NCBI RefSeq assembly: GCF_004000905.1
Contig: NZ_BIMD01000049.1
Location: 1 to 37,466, forward strand
DNA from: Paenibacillus humicus NBRC 102415
GTDB taxonomy: Bacteria; Bacillota; Bacilli; Paenibacillales; Paenibacillaceae
DNA: 37,466 nucleotides
Reading direction: 5' to 3'
The stretch's first letter is position 1; each line of letters starts with the position of its first letter. Made by a program: the position numbers and the translations under genes. The notes below the pieces were generated by a model. It worked only from the letters and a program-made list of their open reading frames with translations, did not search any database and was not told where the DNA came from. This document shows positions 16,055-24,375 of the stretch, in pieces.

Positions 16055-17724
16055 AACGGCACGTCCTCCAGGACGACGGCTTCCGGATAGAGGCTGCCGG
16101 CCGCCCGCTGCACGGCAGTCGTATAGAAGTAATTCTCCCGCATGAAGGAACGGGTATCCTCGGCCGCCGCCATGCGGCCGTCGAACAGCAGTCCGCAGCG
16201 GTCCGCATGGGAGGCGGCGAATTCGACATCATGGCTGACCATCAGAATGGTCGTCCCCCGCCTCCGAAGATCGGCAAGCAGCTCGGCAAGCTTTCCCTTG
16301 AAGAGCGGATCCAGCCCTTTGGTCGGCTCATCGAGCAGCAGCAGGCGCGGGTTGCCGAGCAGCACGATGAGCAGGGCCAGCTTCTGCTGCTGGCCGCCGC
16401 TGAGATCGAACGGATGGCGGGATTCCAGCCCCTCCAGCCCGAACCGCTCCAGCAGCTCCTGGAGACGGCTTTCCCGCTTTTCCAGGCCGAGCCGCTCCAG
16501 CCTGTCGTCCAGCTGCGCCCCGACCGTATCGCGCGTGAAGTACAGCAGCGGATTTTGAGCGACATAGCCGACCGAGCCCGCGAGGCGTTTCTTGAGCAGG
16601 CTCACGCCTTCCAGGAACAGGCTGCCCCGCAGCGGCTTGATCGCCCCCGCGATGACCTGCAGCAGCGTCGACTTGCCGCTGCCGTTGCTGCCGAACAGGG
16701 CGAACAGCTCGCCTTCGCGAATGTCCAGATCAAGCCCTCCGAGCACCATGGGGGCATCCTTCTCATAAGCGAAATAAAGTCCTTTGCCCGTCAGCAGCGG
16801 CTTGCCGGGCGGCGCGGCAGCCGATGCCGCCTTTCCTTCCGCCAAGAACGTTTCGCCACGCTGACCGTCAGCCCCGTTAAGCTTGCCTGTCCGCGCCTGC
16901 AGCCATCGCTTGCCGTCCCTGACCGTCAGCGGCACCGCTCCTTCTTCTCCGAATCCTCCGCCCTGCAAATAGAGCCGGGTCGCCGAAGGCAGGAAGGCCG
17001 CATCGTCCCTGCTGCCGGAACGGCCGATCTGCCGGGCGGCCTCGCCGGGAGAGCCCGCATAGGCGATGCGTCCGTCCCTCAGGACGAGAGCCTTCGTGAC
17101 GAGCGGGAACAGATCCTCGAGCCGATGCTCGCTGATGATGACCGTAATCGACATCTCTTCGTTGATGCGGGCCAGCAGGCCGATGAATTCCCTCGCCGCG
17201 ATGGGATCCAGCTGCGCTGTCGGCTCGTCGAGCAGCAGCGCCTTCGGACGCAGCGACATGACCGATGCCAGGCTGAGCAGCTGCTTCTGGCCGCCTGACA
17301 GCTCATGGACTTGCCGATGCAGCCATTCCTCCATGCCGAAGAACGGCACGAGCTCGCCGATCCGGCGCTGAATCTGGTCGGACGGATAGCCGAGATTCTC
17401 CATGGCGAAGACAAGCTCCTGCCAGACCGTGTTCATGACGATCTGGCTGTCGGGATGCTGGAACACCATGCCGATCTCTTCCACAGACCTCCGCGCCGGC
17501 AGCTCCTCGATCGAGGCTCCGTCATAACGGATGCTTCCTTCCCGCTTGCCGGCCGGCCGCACCTCGTTTTTCAGCTGGCGCAGCAGCGTCGTCTTGCCGC
17601 AGCCGGACGGGCCGCATAGGAGGACGAAATCGCCATCGTCGATATCGACTGAAATACCGTCCAATATCGGGGCGTCGGAGCCCGCATACCGGAAGCTTAC
17701 ATTCTGGATCTGATAATGCGCCAA
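16051..17724 (-). CDS. ECF transporter ATPase, two EcfA domains fused in one chain
   Basis: A 557-residue tandem ABC ATPase. Domain 1 carries Walker A CGPSGCGKTT (37-46), LSGGQ (142-146) and Walker B LLLDEPT (163-169). Domain 2 carries FGSNGSGKST (344-353), LSGGQ (441-445) and LLLLDEPT (461-468). A variable linker (about 235-308) joins them. In many ECF systems these are two proteins, EcfA1 and EcfA2. The start is TTG at 17724, eight bases after GGAAAGGAG; no ATG in a suitable place gives the conserved N-terminus. The gene overlaps the upstream T component by 28 bases and the S component by four. It powers vitamin uptake together with EcfT. Confidence 0.92.
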   Translation of the reverse strand: MAHYQIQNVSFRYAGSDAPILDGISVDIDDGDFVLLCGPSGCGKTTLLRQLKNEVRPAGKREGSIRYDGASIEELPARRSVEEIGMVFQHPDSQIVMNTVWQELVFAMENLGYPSDQIQRRIGELVPFFGMEEWLHRQVHELSGGQKQLLSLASVMSLRPKALLLDEPTAQLDPIAAREFIGLLARINEEMSITVIISEHRLEDLFPLVTKALVLRDGRIAYAGSPGEAARQIGRSGSRDDAAFLPSATRLYLQGGGFGEEGAVPLTVRDGKRWLQARTGKLNGADGQRGETFLAEGKAASAAAPPGKPLLTGKGLYFAYEKDAPMVLGGLDLDIREGELFALFGSNGSGKSTLLQVIAGAIKPLRGSLFLEGVSLLKKRLAGSVGYVAQNPLLYFTRDTVGAQLDDRLERLGLEKRESRLQELLERFGLEGLESRHPFDLSGGQQQKLALLIVLLGNPRLLLLDEPTKGLDPLFKGKLAELLADLRRRGTTILMVSHDVEFAASHADRCGLLFDGRMAAAEDTRSFMRENYFYTTAVQRAAGSLYPEAVVLEDVPL

Positions 17725-18590
17725 TGCAGACGCTCCTTTCCGTTCATAACCGGCGGAATCGCCAGAAAGACCGCATAACAGCCCAAATGGACCCATGCCG
17801 AGAGCGATACGTCCAGCGGCTGAAGCCTGGGAAACACTTCGTAGTCGTGGACGCCGTACAGCCGTCCGATGACGATCTGGCTCCCAAGGAGCACGATCAG
17901 CCATAGGCAGGCCCAATCCCTCGCTTCCATCCGGTACCGGACGGCGCTGCTCCGCTTGCCGCTCCCGTAGCCGCGCGAGCGCATCGAAGCGGCGGACTGC
18001 ATCGACTCCTCCAGCGACCAGGCGACGAGGGTGTGCATCGTCTCCATCCCTTCCCGCATGAGCAGCTTCTTGCGCATGCCGGGGTAGATGTAGCCGAATG
18101 CCCGCTGAACCGTCATGATCTGCTTCAGCCTGCGCGTCAGCAGCGGAATGAAGCGCAGCGTCACGGTGATGGCGAACGCCGTTTGGGGCGCGATCGGAGC
18201 GGCCAGCAGCAGGAATTTATCCGAGGTGATGACCAGGCTGTACGCAGCGAAGGCGAGCAGGACATTGACCAGGGAGAGGGCGAACAAGGCCCCGTAGACG
18301 ACGGATTCCTGCGTGACCGGCCGGTCGCGGAAGTAGAACAGGATCGTCGCTCCCCTGCTGGAGAACAGCGGATTGGTTATGAAGATGAATAAAGCCAGAA
18401 CGGCATACAGCTTCAAGCCGCGCCGCATCGTCCTTCCTCCGTCGAGACTCAGATGGAGCGCGACGAGCGCCAGCAGCGTCAATCCCGACATGACGGGATC
18501 GGTGAACATCATGCAGGAGACGAGCAGCACCAGAAAATAAAGCATGGCTACGGCGGGATGGAGGCCGTTGAACCCAAGTCCTCTACTCAT
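17697..18590 (-). CDS. ECF transporter transmembrane (T) component
   Basis: A 297-residue CbiQ/EcfT-family membrane protein that couples the ATPase to the S component. It has about five hydrophobic segments and the cytoplasmic helical region with the Arg-Gly motif SMRSRGYG (about 207-214), where EcfT proteins dock into the ATPase grooves. The ATG at 18590 overlaps the stop of the DUF4430 gene (ATGAGTAG) and is preceded by GGAAGGG, so translation is coupled. A further upstream in-frame start at 18632 would overlap the previous gene by 50 bases and is less likely. Confidence 0.9.
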   Translation of the reverse strand: MSRGLGFNGLHPAVAMLYFLVLLVSCMMFTDPVMSGLTLLALVALHLSLDGGRTMRRGLKLYAVLALFIFITNPLFSSRGATILFYFRDRPVTQESVVYGALFALSLVNVLLAFAAYSLVITSDKFLLLAAPIAPQTAFAITVTLRFIPLLTRRLKQIMTVQRAFGYIYPGMRKKLLMREGMETMHTLVAWSLEESMQSAASMRSRGYGSGKRSSAVRYRMEARDWACLWLIVLLGSQIVIGRLYGVHDYEVFPRLQPLDVSLSAWVHLGCYAVFLAIPPVMNGKERLHWRIIRSRM

Positions 18591-19551
18591 CGGAGCCCTT
18601 CCCGCCGCCGTCGCCCTCCGAGGCTCCGACATCCTTGCCGTAATCGGTCGTGTACACCCAGCGGATCTCGTCGCCCGGCTTGATCTTCGACGCGCCGGCG
18701 CTGCGGCTGGAGAAGGTGCCGTTCACGCTGAACAGCCAGCCGCTGCCCGCTCCCTCGTCGAATTCATACAGATTGCCGATTCCGCTTACATAGGCGGCCG
18801 CTCCCTTGCCGCTGTAATCGACGACCATCTTCCGGCTCCGCGCGGCCTTCTTCAGCACATCCAGCACCGTATCGCCTTCCTCGGCCTCGACCCGGGTCGC
18901 CTTGAGAATGACGCCCGTCTTGGCCGAGCCGGTTACCGATATCGTGACGGCCTGAGCCTGCGGCGGCTTGGCCGCCGGCGCGGAAGGCTTCGGCTTGGGC
19001 GCAGGCGATGCCGCACCGGCGGGAGGCTTCGTTGCGCCTGTACCGGCTGCATTTGCGCCAGAGGCTTGCGGCTTGGCCGTGCCGGCTGCGGTTCCGCCCG
19101 AGGCTTGCGGCTTGGCCGTGCCGGCTGCGGTTCCGCCAGACGTCTGGGGATCAGGCGGCTCTGACGGCGCCGGGGAACCGTCTCCTCCCTGTCCCGCTGA
19201 ACCGTCCTTGATCGGCGGCGTAGACGCTTCCGCTCCTGCGGCTGCTGCGCCGGCGCCGGCAGCTCCTGACGAGCCCTCCGGACCGGCGGAGGGCGTTGCC
19301 GCTGCTGCCGGGGACGGCATGGGGCTTCCGGCCGCCGGCAACTGCCCCTCTTCCGCCTGCGGCGATGCAAGTCCTCCAGCGGCGCCGGATTCCGAATTCA
19401 GCCCGGCAGCGGACGCTCCCGGCTGCGAGGCTTCCTGCCGCTCCGCCGGCTTCGCCAGCGGTCCGGCACCGTACAGCCATGCGGTCCCTGCCAAAATCAT
19501 TATCGCGGCGATAATTCCGACAGCTTTATTCAAGCCGTTTTTTCCGTTCAT
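18583..19551 (-). CDS. Membrane-anchored surface protein with C-terminal DUF4430 (transcobalamin-like) domain
   Basis: A 322-residue protein. An N-terminal hydrophobic segment (about 9-30) without a lipobox suggests a signal anchor. Residues 31-200 are a Pro/Ala/Gly/Ser linker that includes a 13-residue unit SGGTAAGTAKPQA in tandem (about 138-164) plus a degenerate copy. The C-terminal domain (about 200-304) shows DUF4430 features: GDTVLDVLKKAA, YVSGIGNLYEFDEG, SGWLFSVNG and KPGDEIRWVYT. DUF4430 is related to the C-terminal domain of animal transcobalamin and intrinsic factor. Being first in a cobalamin-riboswitch operon, it may capture corrinoid outside the membrane and hand it to the ECF S component (inference). 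GAGGAGG precedes the ATG. Confidence 0.85.
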   Translation of the reverse strand: MNGKNGLNKAVGIIAAIMILAGTAWLYGAGPLAKPAERQEASQPGASAAGLNSESGAAGGLASPQAEEGQLPAAGSPMPSPAAAATPSAGPEGSSGAAGAGAAAAGAEASTPPIKDGSAGQGGDGSPAPSEPPDPQTSGGTAAGTAKPQASGGTAAGTAKPQASGANAAGTGATKPPAGAASPAPKPKPSAPAAKPPQAQAVTISVTGSAKTGVILKATRVEAEEGDTVLDVLKKAARSRKMVVDYSGKGAAAYVSGIGNLYEFDEGAGSGWLFSVNGTFSSRSAGASKIKPGDEIRWVYTTDYGKDVGASEGDGGGKGSDE

Positions 19552-19598
19552 GTTCCGAAGCCTCCTCTATGCCCGCGTCCTCCCCGTAGCGGACAAGC

Positions 19599-19629
19599 CA
19601 AAAAAGACATCTTTCACGTGAAAGATGTC
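19599..19629 (-). terminator. Riboswitch expression-platform terminator
   Basis: The arms GACATCTTTC and GAAAGATGTC pair perfectly around ACGT, and on the minus strand the hairpin is followed by TTTTTT. It lies between the cobalamin aptamer and the first gene, so it is well placed to stop transcription when cobalamin is bound. Confidence 0.85.
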
Positions 19630-19729
19630 CGAAAGGGATGCCTCGCCGCAGGCAGGCATACAGGCAAACAGCCGCTGCCCGCAGCTCTCCCTCCCATCCT
19701 CGCGGGAAGCTATGATACAAGCTTTTTAT

Positions 19730-19895
19730 GGCAGGTCTCCTGGCTTCGCTTCATCGCGCCGCCCTTCCTTCCCATCCCGGCAGGGACAGTGGATGCCTCG
19801 GGCAGCCGCTCGGCTTCACAGTGGCGGGACCGCGTCGAATTTTCATCGAACTTCCCTATTAAGCCCCGCAGGCCGAAATACCTGCGCAGGCACCA
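19730..19895 (-). promoter_or_regulatory. Cobalamin (B12) riboswitch aptamer
   Basis: On the minus strand the conserved elements occur in order: AATAGGGAAGTTC (about 19848-19860), CGGTCCCGCCACTGTGA (about 19816-19832) and the terminal GCCAGGAGACCTGCC (19730-19744). These match the highly conserved core of the AdoCbl/cobalamin riboswitch, whose core folds to bind a corrinoid and pairs with a loop in the expression platform. A -10-like TACAAT at 19932-19937 on the minus strand lies about 35 bp upstream of the aptamer. A terminator at 19599-19629 follows before the DUF4430 gene. The 5' limit of the aptamer is approximate. Confidence 0.92.
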
Positions 19896-20145
19896 TAAAA
19901 GCAGCTATGAAATTGTTGAAAGTCATCCCTCATTGTAGCAGACTCCGCTCCAAAACACAGTACCCAGTTTGCGGCTCCAAACCTTGCGACGGATCGGAGC
20001 CGGTTTCCCCGATCAGCTCCGCTTCCTTCGATACTTGGAAAACAACCAGATCTCCGCGTCCCGGACATTTCAGGTTTTGCCGGTCACGACTTCAAGAGCG
20101 CGGCGTCCAATCGCCCGGGAGAGCCCGGCCTGCCATGAAACAAAG

Positions 20146-20179
20146 GAAGACAGCCATGCTCCCGAGCATGGCTGTCTTC
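20146..20179 (-). terminator. Terminator of the LtaS-family gene
   Basis: GAAGACAGCCATGCTC and GAGCATGGCTGTCTTC form a perfect 16-bp stem with a short loop, starting 17 bp after the stop codon. The following minus-strand sequence is moderately U-rich (TTCCTTTGTTT). Confidence 0.8.
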
Positions 20180-20195
20180 AGCATTTCCGGATGAA

Positions 20196-22058
20196 TCAAG
20201 GCTCATCCCGCAGCGTCTGGCTGTAGCTGTCGGACAGCTTCAGCAGCTCAAGGGTGCGGTTGAATTCATCCTCAGTCGTCTTGCGTCCGCCGGTGTCCTT
20301 GCCCACGAGAGGGTAATTGGTGCCGTCCTCGAACGCATTGCCGGGAACGAACACGTCGGAATCCGTAATGACCGAGCCGGTAGGAAGGAAATGCCGCACC
20401 GGCAGCATGTTCGGACGTCCCTTGAGATTCAGCAGGTCGGTGCCGAAGTGGATCTGGTCCGCAAGCGAAACTCCCGCCAGATTCGCCACAGTCGGCAAAA
20501 TGTCGATCTGTCCGCCTGTTTCGGTAATGACCGAAGGTCCCGTAACGCCCGGAGCATGAAGGATAAACGGAATATTGAACATGTCGGCATAGCTGTATTC
20601 ATGGCCGATCATCGCATCGATGGATGTCTTTTCATTCTTGTCGAGCGTATAGACGGGCAGACCTTGATGGTCGCCGTAAAACATGACCATGCTGTTGTCC
20701 CACATGCCGCTGCTCTTCATCTCGTCGATAAACTGGCCAAGCGCCTGGTCCGCGAAGTGCTGCGCCTGCAAATAACGGCCAAGCAGCGTGCCGTCCAGAT
20801 TGTCCGGCAGATCCAGCGTCATCTTGGATTCCGGGATATTGTACGGATGGTGGGCGCTCATCGTAATGATCTGCGCGTAGAACGGCTTGCCGGATGCGCT
20901 CATCTCCTCCAGCTTCGGCATCGTTTTGGAGAAGAGGACGCTGTCCGAGGCGCCGAACGCCACATGATCTCCGTCTCCGAAATAGCTTTTGTCATAATAA
21001 TGCTGCCATCCGAGAGCCGGGTACAGCTCGGAGCGGTTCCAGAACTGAACGTCGTTCGTATGGAAGGTCGCCGTCTCGTAGCCGCTCTTCTGGAGCAGCT
21101 TGGGCAGGCTCGGAAGGCCGTTCTTCGGAAGCGCCTGCACCGCAGGCTCATGAGCGGGAACGTACAGCGACGTGTTGACCACATACTCGGCGTCGGAGGT
21201 CGTGCCGGAGCCCGCAGAGCTGTAGAAGTTCTTGTAATAGTAATTCTCATCGGCAAGCTTGTTGATATTCGGCGTAATTTCCTGGCCGTCCACCTTGAGT
21301 CCGATCAGGAAGTTCTGGAACGATTCCATCTGGATGATGATGACGTTCTTGCCCTTGGCTGCCCCGAAGGCAACCGGACTTGCATCCGGATGGACGCCCT
21401 TGAGCTCGTCGATCGCCGCCTGGGTGACCGGAACCGTCTCGACCGAGGAATTCTCGATGCCGTCGGACAGCAACGTGTAGAATTCATAATTGAGGATGCC
21501 CATTTCCTCCGCCTGCTTGCTCTCGTTCATGCTGGCCCGGTTCGGCCAGATATCGAAGACGCAGAGCGCCACGGAAAGAACGAGAATGCCGAGCACCGCA
21601 GGCTTCCGGTACGGAAGCAGCCTGCTCGCGACATAGCCGGATTTCTTTTTCATCCGCAGGCGCACATGCAGGAACAGCAGGATGACGATGTCGGCGAAGA
21701 CGAGCAAATAGTAAGGATCCATCAAGGAATACGTGCTTTCCCCGACCTCGGTCACTTTGCCCGCCTGGTTGAGCTGGTGGTAGGTGACGATGACGCCGTA
21801 ATACTTGAAGTACATCAGGACGGCGAAATACAGGAAAGTGAACGCCAGATCCGCCAAGGTGTAATACAGCAGCTTGCGCTTGGAAGCCAGCCACTCGATC
21901 AGGCAAAATACGGCCCACATGAACGGAATTTCCGTCAGCAGCATGGTCCAGCTGGGGCCGTCTTCGAACACGATATACCAGGCCAGAGCGCTCTTGGCCA
22001 GCAGAATAAGGGTAAACAGCAAAAAACGGAGGTTGCCCAGCCGTAGAATGATCTTCAT
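20196..22058 (-). CDS. ltaS: Lipoteichoic acid synthase family phosphoglycerol transferase
   Basis: A 620-residue membrane enzyme. About five N-terminal membrane helices (residues 8-170) are followed by an extracellular sulfatase-like catalytic domain (about 235-600). Catalytic features are the metal-ligand Glu245 in QMESF, the nucleophilic threonine in GSGTTSDAEY (Thr287), and the YGDHQG metal site near residue 485. LtaS enzymes transfer glycerophosphate from phosphatidylglycerol to build lipoteichoic acid; paralogues act as primases or with other polymers, so the exact role is open. It is a single gene with its own promoter (22144-22172) and terminator. Confidence 0.92.
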   Translation of the reverse strand: MKIILRLGNLRFLLFTLILLAKSALAWYIVFEDGPSWTMLLTEIPFMWAVFCLIEWLASKRKLLYYTLADLAFTFLYFAVLMYFKYYGVIVTYHQLNQAGKVTEVGESTYSLMDPYYLLVFADIVILLFLHVRLRMKKKSGYVASRLLPYRKPAVLGILVLSVALCVFDIWPNRASMNESKQAEEMGILNYEFYTLLSDGIENSSVETVPVTQAAIDELKGVHPDASPVAFGAAKGKNVIIIQMESFQNFLIGLKVDGQEITPNINKLADENYYYKNFYSSAGSGTTSDAEYVVNTSLYVPAHEPAVQALPKNGLPSLPKLLQKSGYETATFHTNDVQFWNRSELYPALGWQHYYDKSYFGDGDHVAFGASDSVLFSKTMPKLEEMSASGKPFYAQIITMSAHHPYNIPESKMTLDLPDNLDGTLLGRYLQAQHFADQALGQFIDEMKSSGMWDNSMVMFYGDHQGLPVYTLDKNEKTSIDAMIGHEYSYADMFNIPFILHAPGVTGPSVITETGGQIDILPTVANLAGVSLADQIHFGTDLLNLKGRPNMLPVRHFLPTGSVITDSDVFVPGNAFEDGTNYPLVGKDTGGRKTTEDEFNRTLELLKLSDSYSQTLRDEP

Positions 22059-22143
22059 TTCGACATGACTTCCTTACCTGTAGAATGATGGAATGAGAAC
22101 GTGAAATCGGACGGATTCGCATCGGACGCCGCCAACGCCATTT

Positions 22144-22172
22144 ATCATACATCCGGTTATTTAAGTAGTCAA
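22144..22172 (-). promoter_or_regulatory. Sigma-A-type promoter for the LtaS-family gene
   Basis: On the minus strand TTGACT and TATGAT are separated by 17 bases, about 90 bp before the start codon. Spacing and hexamers are close to consensus, and the region is locally AT-rich. Confidence 0.7.
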
Positions 22173-22239
22173 TTAAATCATGGCTCCTCGTCAGGGATCT
22201 TTTGGAAATGGATATAGACCCATAAACTAGGAGGCCATG

Positions 22240-22437
22240 GCATGAAACAGGGGGCGCTGAGGAATGAGGCAGGATGGTCGGCTATGGAACGGGGCGCATG
22301 GCATGAAACGGGATGCACGTCATGAAAAAATACGCTGGCCATGAAGCACCTGTGCATGTCATGAAAAAATGCGCTTGCCATGAGGCAGGGCGCAGGCCAT
22401 GAAGCAGATGCGCTTATCATGAAAGAATGCGCTTGTT
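22240..22437. repeat. Intergenic 19-20-bp tandem repeat with CATGA at each unit
   Basis: CATGA words recur at 22302, 22321, 22340, 22360, 22379, 22398 and 22418, with an earlier copy at about 22241. Each is followed by A-rich or GC-rich sequence ending in GCGCTTG- or GCAGG-like words. The spacing is steadily 19-20 bp although the sequences between differ. This occupies most of the 506-bp gap between the LtaS and cytochrome c genes. The remainder holds the ltaS promoter and the cytochrome c terminator. No gene is called. Confidence 0.7.
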
Positions 22438-22514
22438 CAGGGCTCCGGGCTGGCAGGAAGCGTGCAGCCGCTCCCGGCTCACAGGCATGCGCCTCTCAGC
22501 GGCAAGCCTGAACG

Positions 22515-22555
22515 CAAAAAATCCCCGCTCCTCATCGCGAGGCTGCGGGGATTTT
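22515..22555 (-). terminator. Terminator of the cytochrome c gene
   Basis: AAAATCCCCGC pairs with GCGGGGATTTT around a loop that can fold further (CCTC/GAGG). On the minus strand it is followed by TTTTTTGCG. It starts ten bases after the stop codon. Confidence 0.88.
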
Positions 22556-22564
22556 CGCGGCTGT

Positions 22565-22933
22565 TTACTTCTTGGAGGCAAGCCAGTCGGTGAGCGCGGT
22601 AATATCCGCGTCGCTGAGCGTTCCTTTGTAGGCCGGCATGCCTCCGCCTCCGTTCTCGATCTGATGGCGGATATTCTCGGCCGACTCGCTGGCGCCGATC
22701 TTCTGCAGGTTCGGGCCGACGCCTCCCCCCAGATCGGCCGCATGGCAGCTGATGCAGTTGGACTTGTACACTTCCTCCGCCTGAGCGGTCGTCGTTCCGC
22801 CATTGCCGGCCGGCGTCGACTCACCGGCGTTGCCTGTCCCGCCGTTGTTCTTGCTGCCTCCGCCGCAGGCGGCAGCCGCAAGCACGAACAGAGCCAGCAC
22901 GGCCGCAAGCAGCCATTTTTTCTTGGAATCCAT
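22565..22933 (-). CDS. cccB: Lipid-anchored monoheme cytochrome c (c551-like)
   Basis: A 122-residue lipoprotein. The signal peptide ends in a lipobox with Cys23 (LAAAAC), so the protein is tethered to the outer face of the membrane. After a Gly/Asn/Thr-rich linker the class I cytochrome domain carries the heme site CISCH (60-64) and a Met99 axial ligand in GGGGMPAYKG. It resembles B. subtilis CccB (c551). It carries electrons to a terminal oxidase. Because it lies beside tatC-tatA and a GMC dehydrogenase, it is a candidate acceptor for that enzyme (inference). GGAGG precedes the ATG by ten bases. The symbol is a family-level name. Confidence 0.88.
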   Translation of the reverse strand: MDSKKKWLLAAVLALFVLAAAACGGGSKNNGGTGNAGESTPAGNGGTTTAQAEEVYKSNCISCHAADLGGGVGPNLQKIGASESAENIRHQIENGGGGMPAYKGTLSDADITALTDWLASKK

Positions 22934-23132
22934 CGGTACATGCCTCCTTCAATTATCCTTTCGGATACATGTAGAATCCCCTAATTTTCCTTCCTCATGC
23001 CTGCTTTTCGCGTACTGCCGTTTCATTCGGTGCATAAGGCCTCCTCCATTCGGAGAATCTATTCCTGTACCTGGAAACCGCTGAGGCAAACGTTCTGCCG
23101 GCGGCCCGAACCGGTAAAGGAGGTGCTGCCCA

Positions 23133-23861
23133 ATGTCCGCGCAGGAGGAATGGATCCGCCATCTGGAGGAGCTGCGGCGGCGGTTGATCGTGGTCGGAGC
23201 TTGCTTTGTCACCGCATTTTGCGGCGGCATGTACGCCTCCCCCCATTTGCTGAAGCTGATCCGTTCGCATGCCGGAACAGACGTTCAATGGAATGTGTTC
23301 GCCTACACGGATGGATTGTTCGTCTACTTGCGCTGCGCGACGCTGTTCGCCCTCGTACTTGTGCTGCCGGTCGTCCTGTTCCAGCTGTGGGCTTTCGTCA
23401 AGCCCGGGCTCACCGAGAGGGAAGCCAAGGGGACGCTGATGTACGTTCCGGCCTCCTTCCTGCTCTTCCTGACGGGACTGGCCTTCAGCTATTGGGTCGT
23501 GTTCCCGATGATGCTGGAGTTCATGCAAAAAATGAACCGGACGGTAGGCGCCGTTGAAACGTACGGCATCGACCGCTACTTCTCTTTCCTGTTCAGCGTC
23601 GTGTTCCCGCTCGCGCTTGCCTTCGAGATGCCGCTCGTCATTCTGTTCCTTACCCGGATCGGCATGCTGACTCCGGCCAGGCTCAAGCAGACGCGCAAAT
23701 ACGCCTATCTCGGGCTCGCCGTTGTCGGATCCTGCATCTCGCCGCCGGATTTCGTCTCCCATCTGTCGGTGACGATTCCGCTCGTCGTGCTGTACGAGAT
23801 CAGCGCATTCCTGTCCGTCAGGCTCTATAACCGCCGAGCGCAGCCCGTCGCCTCCCCGTGA
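23133..23861 (+). CDS. tatC: Twin-arginine translocase subunit TatC
   Basis: A 242-residue polytopic protein with six hydrophobic segments and the typical N-terminal HLEELRRRL (residues 10-18), which helps bind Tat signal peptides. The conserved FVKPGLTEREAK loop lies near residue 88-99. With TatA it exports folded proteins that carry an RR signal. AAAGGAGGTG precedes the start. The order tatC then tatA is reversed compared with the usual tatA-tatC. A Tat substrate (subunit 3 of the dehydrogenase) is encoded 2.2 kb away on the other strand. Confidence 0.95.
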   Translation: MSAQEEWIRHLEELRRRLIVVGACFVTAFCGGMYASPHLLKLIRSHAGTDVQWNVFAYTDGLFVYLRCATLFALVLVLPVVLFQLWAFVKPGLTEREAKGTLMYVPASFLLFLTGLAFSYWVVFPMMLEFMQKMNRTVGAVETYGIDRYFSFLFSVVFPLALAFEMPLVILFLTRIGMLTPARLKQTRKYAYLGLAVVGSCISPPDFVSHLSVTIPLVVLYEISAFLSVRLYNRRAQPVASP

Positions 23862-23909
23862 AGCGCCGCAGCCGCGCCGGCCGATCTGATCTGAAAGGAG
23901 ACCAACATC

Positions 23910-24104
23910 ATGTTCAACAATATCGGCATTTCCGGGCTGGTCATCATTTTCGCCATTGCCCTGATCGTGTTCGGCCCGGCCAAGCTTCCTCAGCTCGGGC
24001 GCGCCTTCGGCGATACGCTGCGCGAGTTCCGCAACTCGACCAAAGGCATCGTCGACGACGATGTCATCGAACCGTCGAAGGAAGAGCGCAAGCAGCTGAA
24101 CTAG
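23910..24104 (+). CDS. tatA: Twin-arginine translocase subunit TatA
   Basis: A 64-residue protein with an N-terminal membrane helix (about 6-21), the FGP hinge (21-23) and an amphipathic helix ([16 protein letters not shown], 25-40), then a charged tail. This is the minimal TatA used in Firmicutes, where one protein covers the TatA and TatB roles. It starts 48 bp after tatC with AAAGGAG as ribosome binding site and is probably co-transcribed. A weak stem (24137-24176) lies downstream. Confidence 0.95.
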   Translation: MFNNIGISGLVIIFAIALIVFGPAKLPQLGRAFGDTLREFRNSTKGIVDDDVIEPSKEERKQLN

Positions 24105-24341
24105 CCTGTCGCTTCGGGCAGATATATTTTGAATGGGGCTGTCTCAAGCGCCGCTTCGGCGAGAGGCAGCCTCTTTGCCATGTTATGTTCATCTGGCCCA
24201 AGCATCCGGGAAAAGACTGGTGCCAGACCTTATTCCGGTTCCGATTGACGCCAGGGTACCTTTAAGGCTCGTTTCCGGATCTGATTCCTCCTCTCATGCG
24301 CCAGAGGCACCGTGCGATAGCCGCACGCAAATGCGCAAGGA

Positions 24342-24370
24342 AAAGGGCCAACCGGTTCGGTTGGCCCTTG
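24342..24370 (-). terminator. Terminator of the GMC dehydrogenase operon
   Basis: AAAAGGGCCAACC pairs with GGTTGGCCCTT around GGTTC, six bases after the stop of the GMC gene. On the minus strand it continues into TTTTCCTTGC. Confidence 0.82.
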
Positions 24371-24375
24371 AAGCT

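Noticed and set aside
22302-22437. CRISPR-like periodic repeat
   Set aside because: Units are only 19-20 bp with no distinct spacers and no cas genes nearby; it is a decayed tandem repeat.
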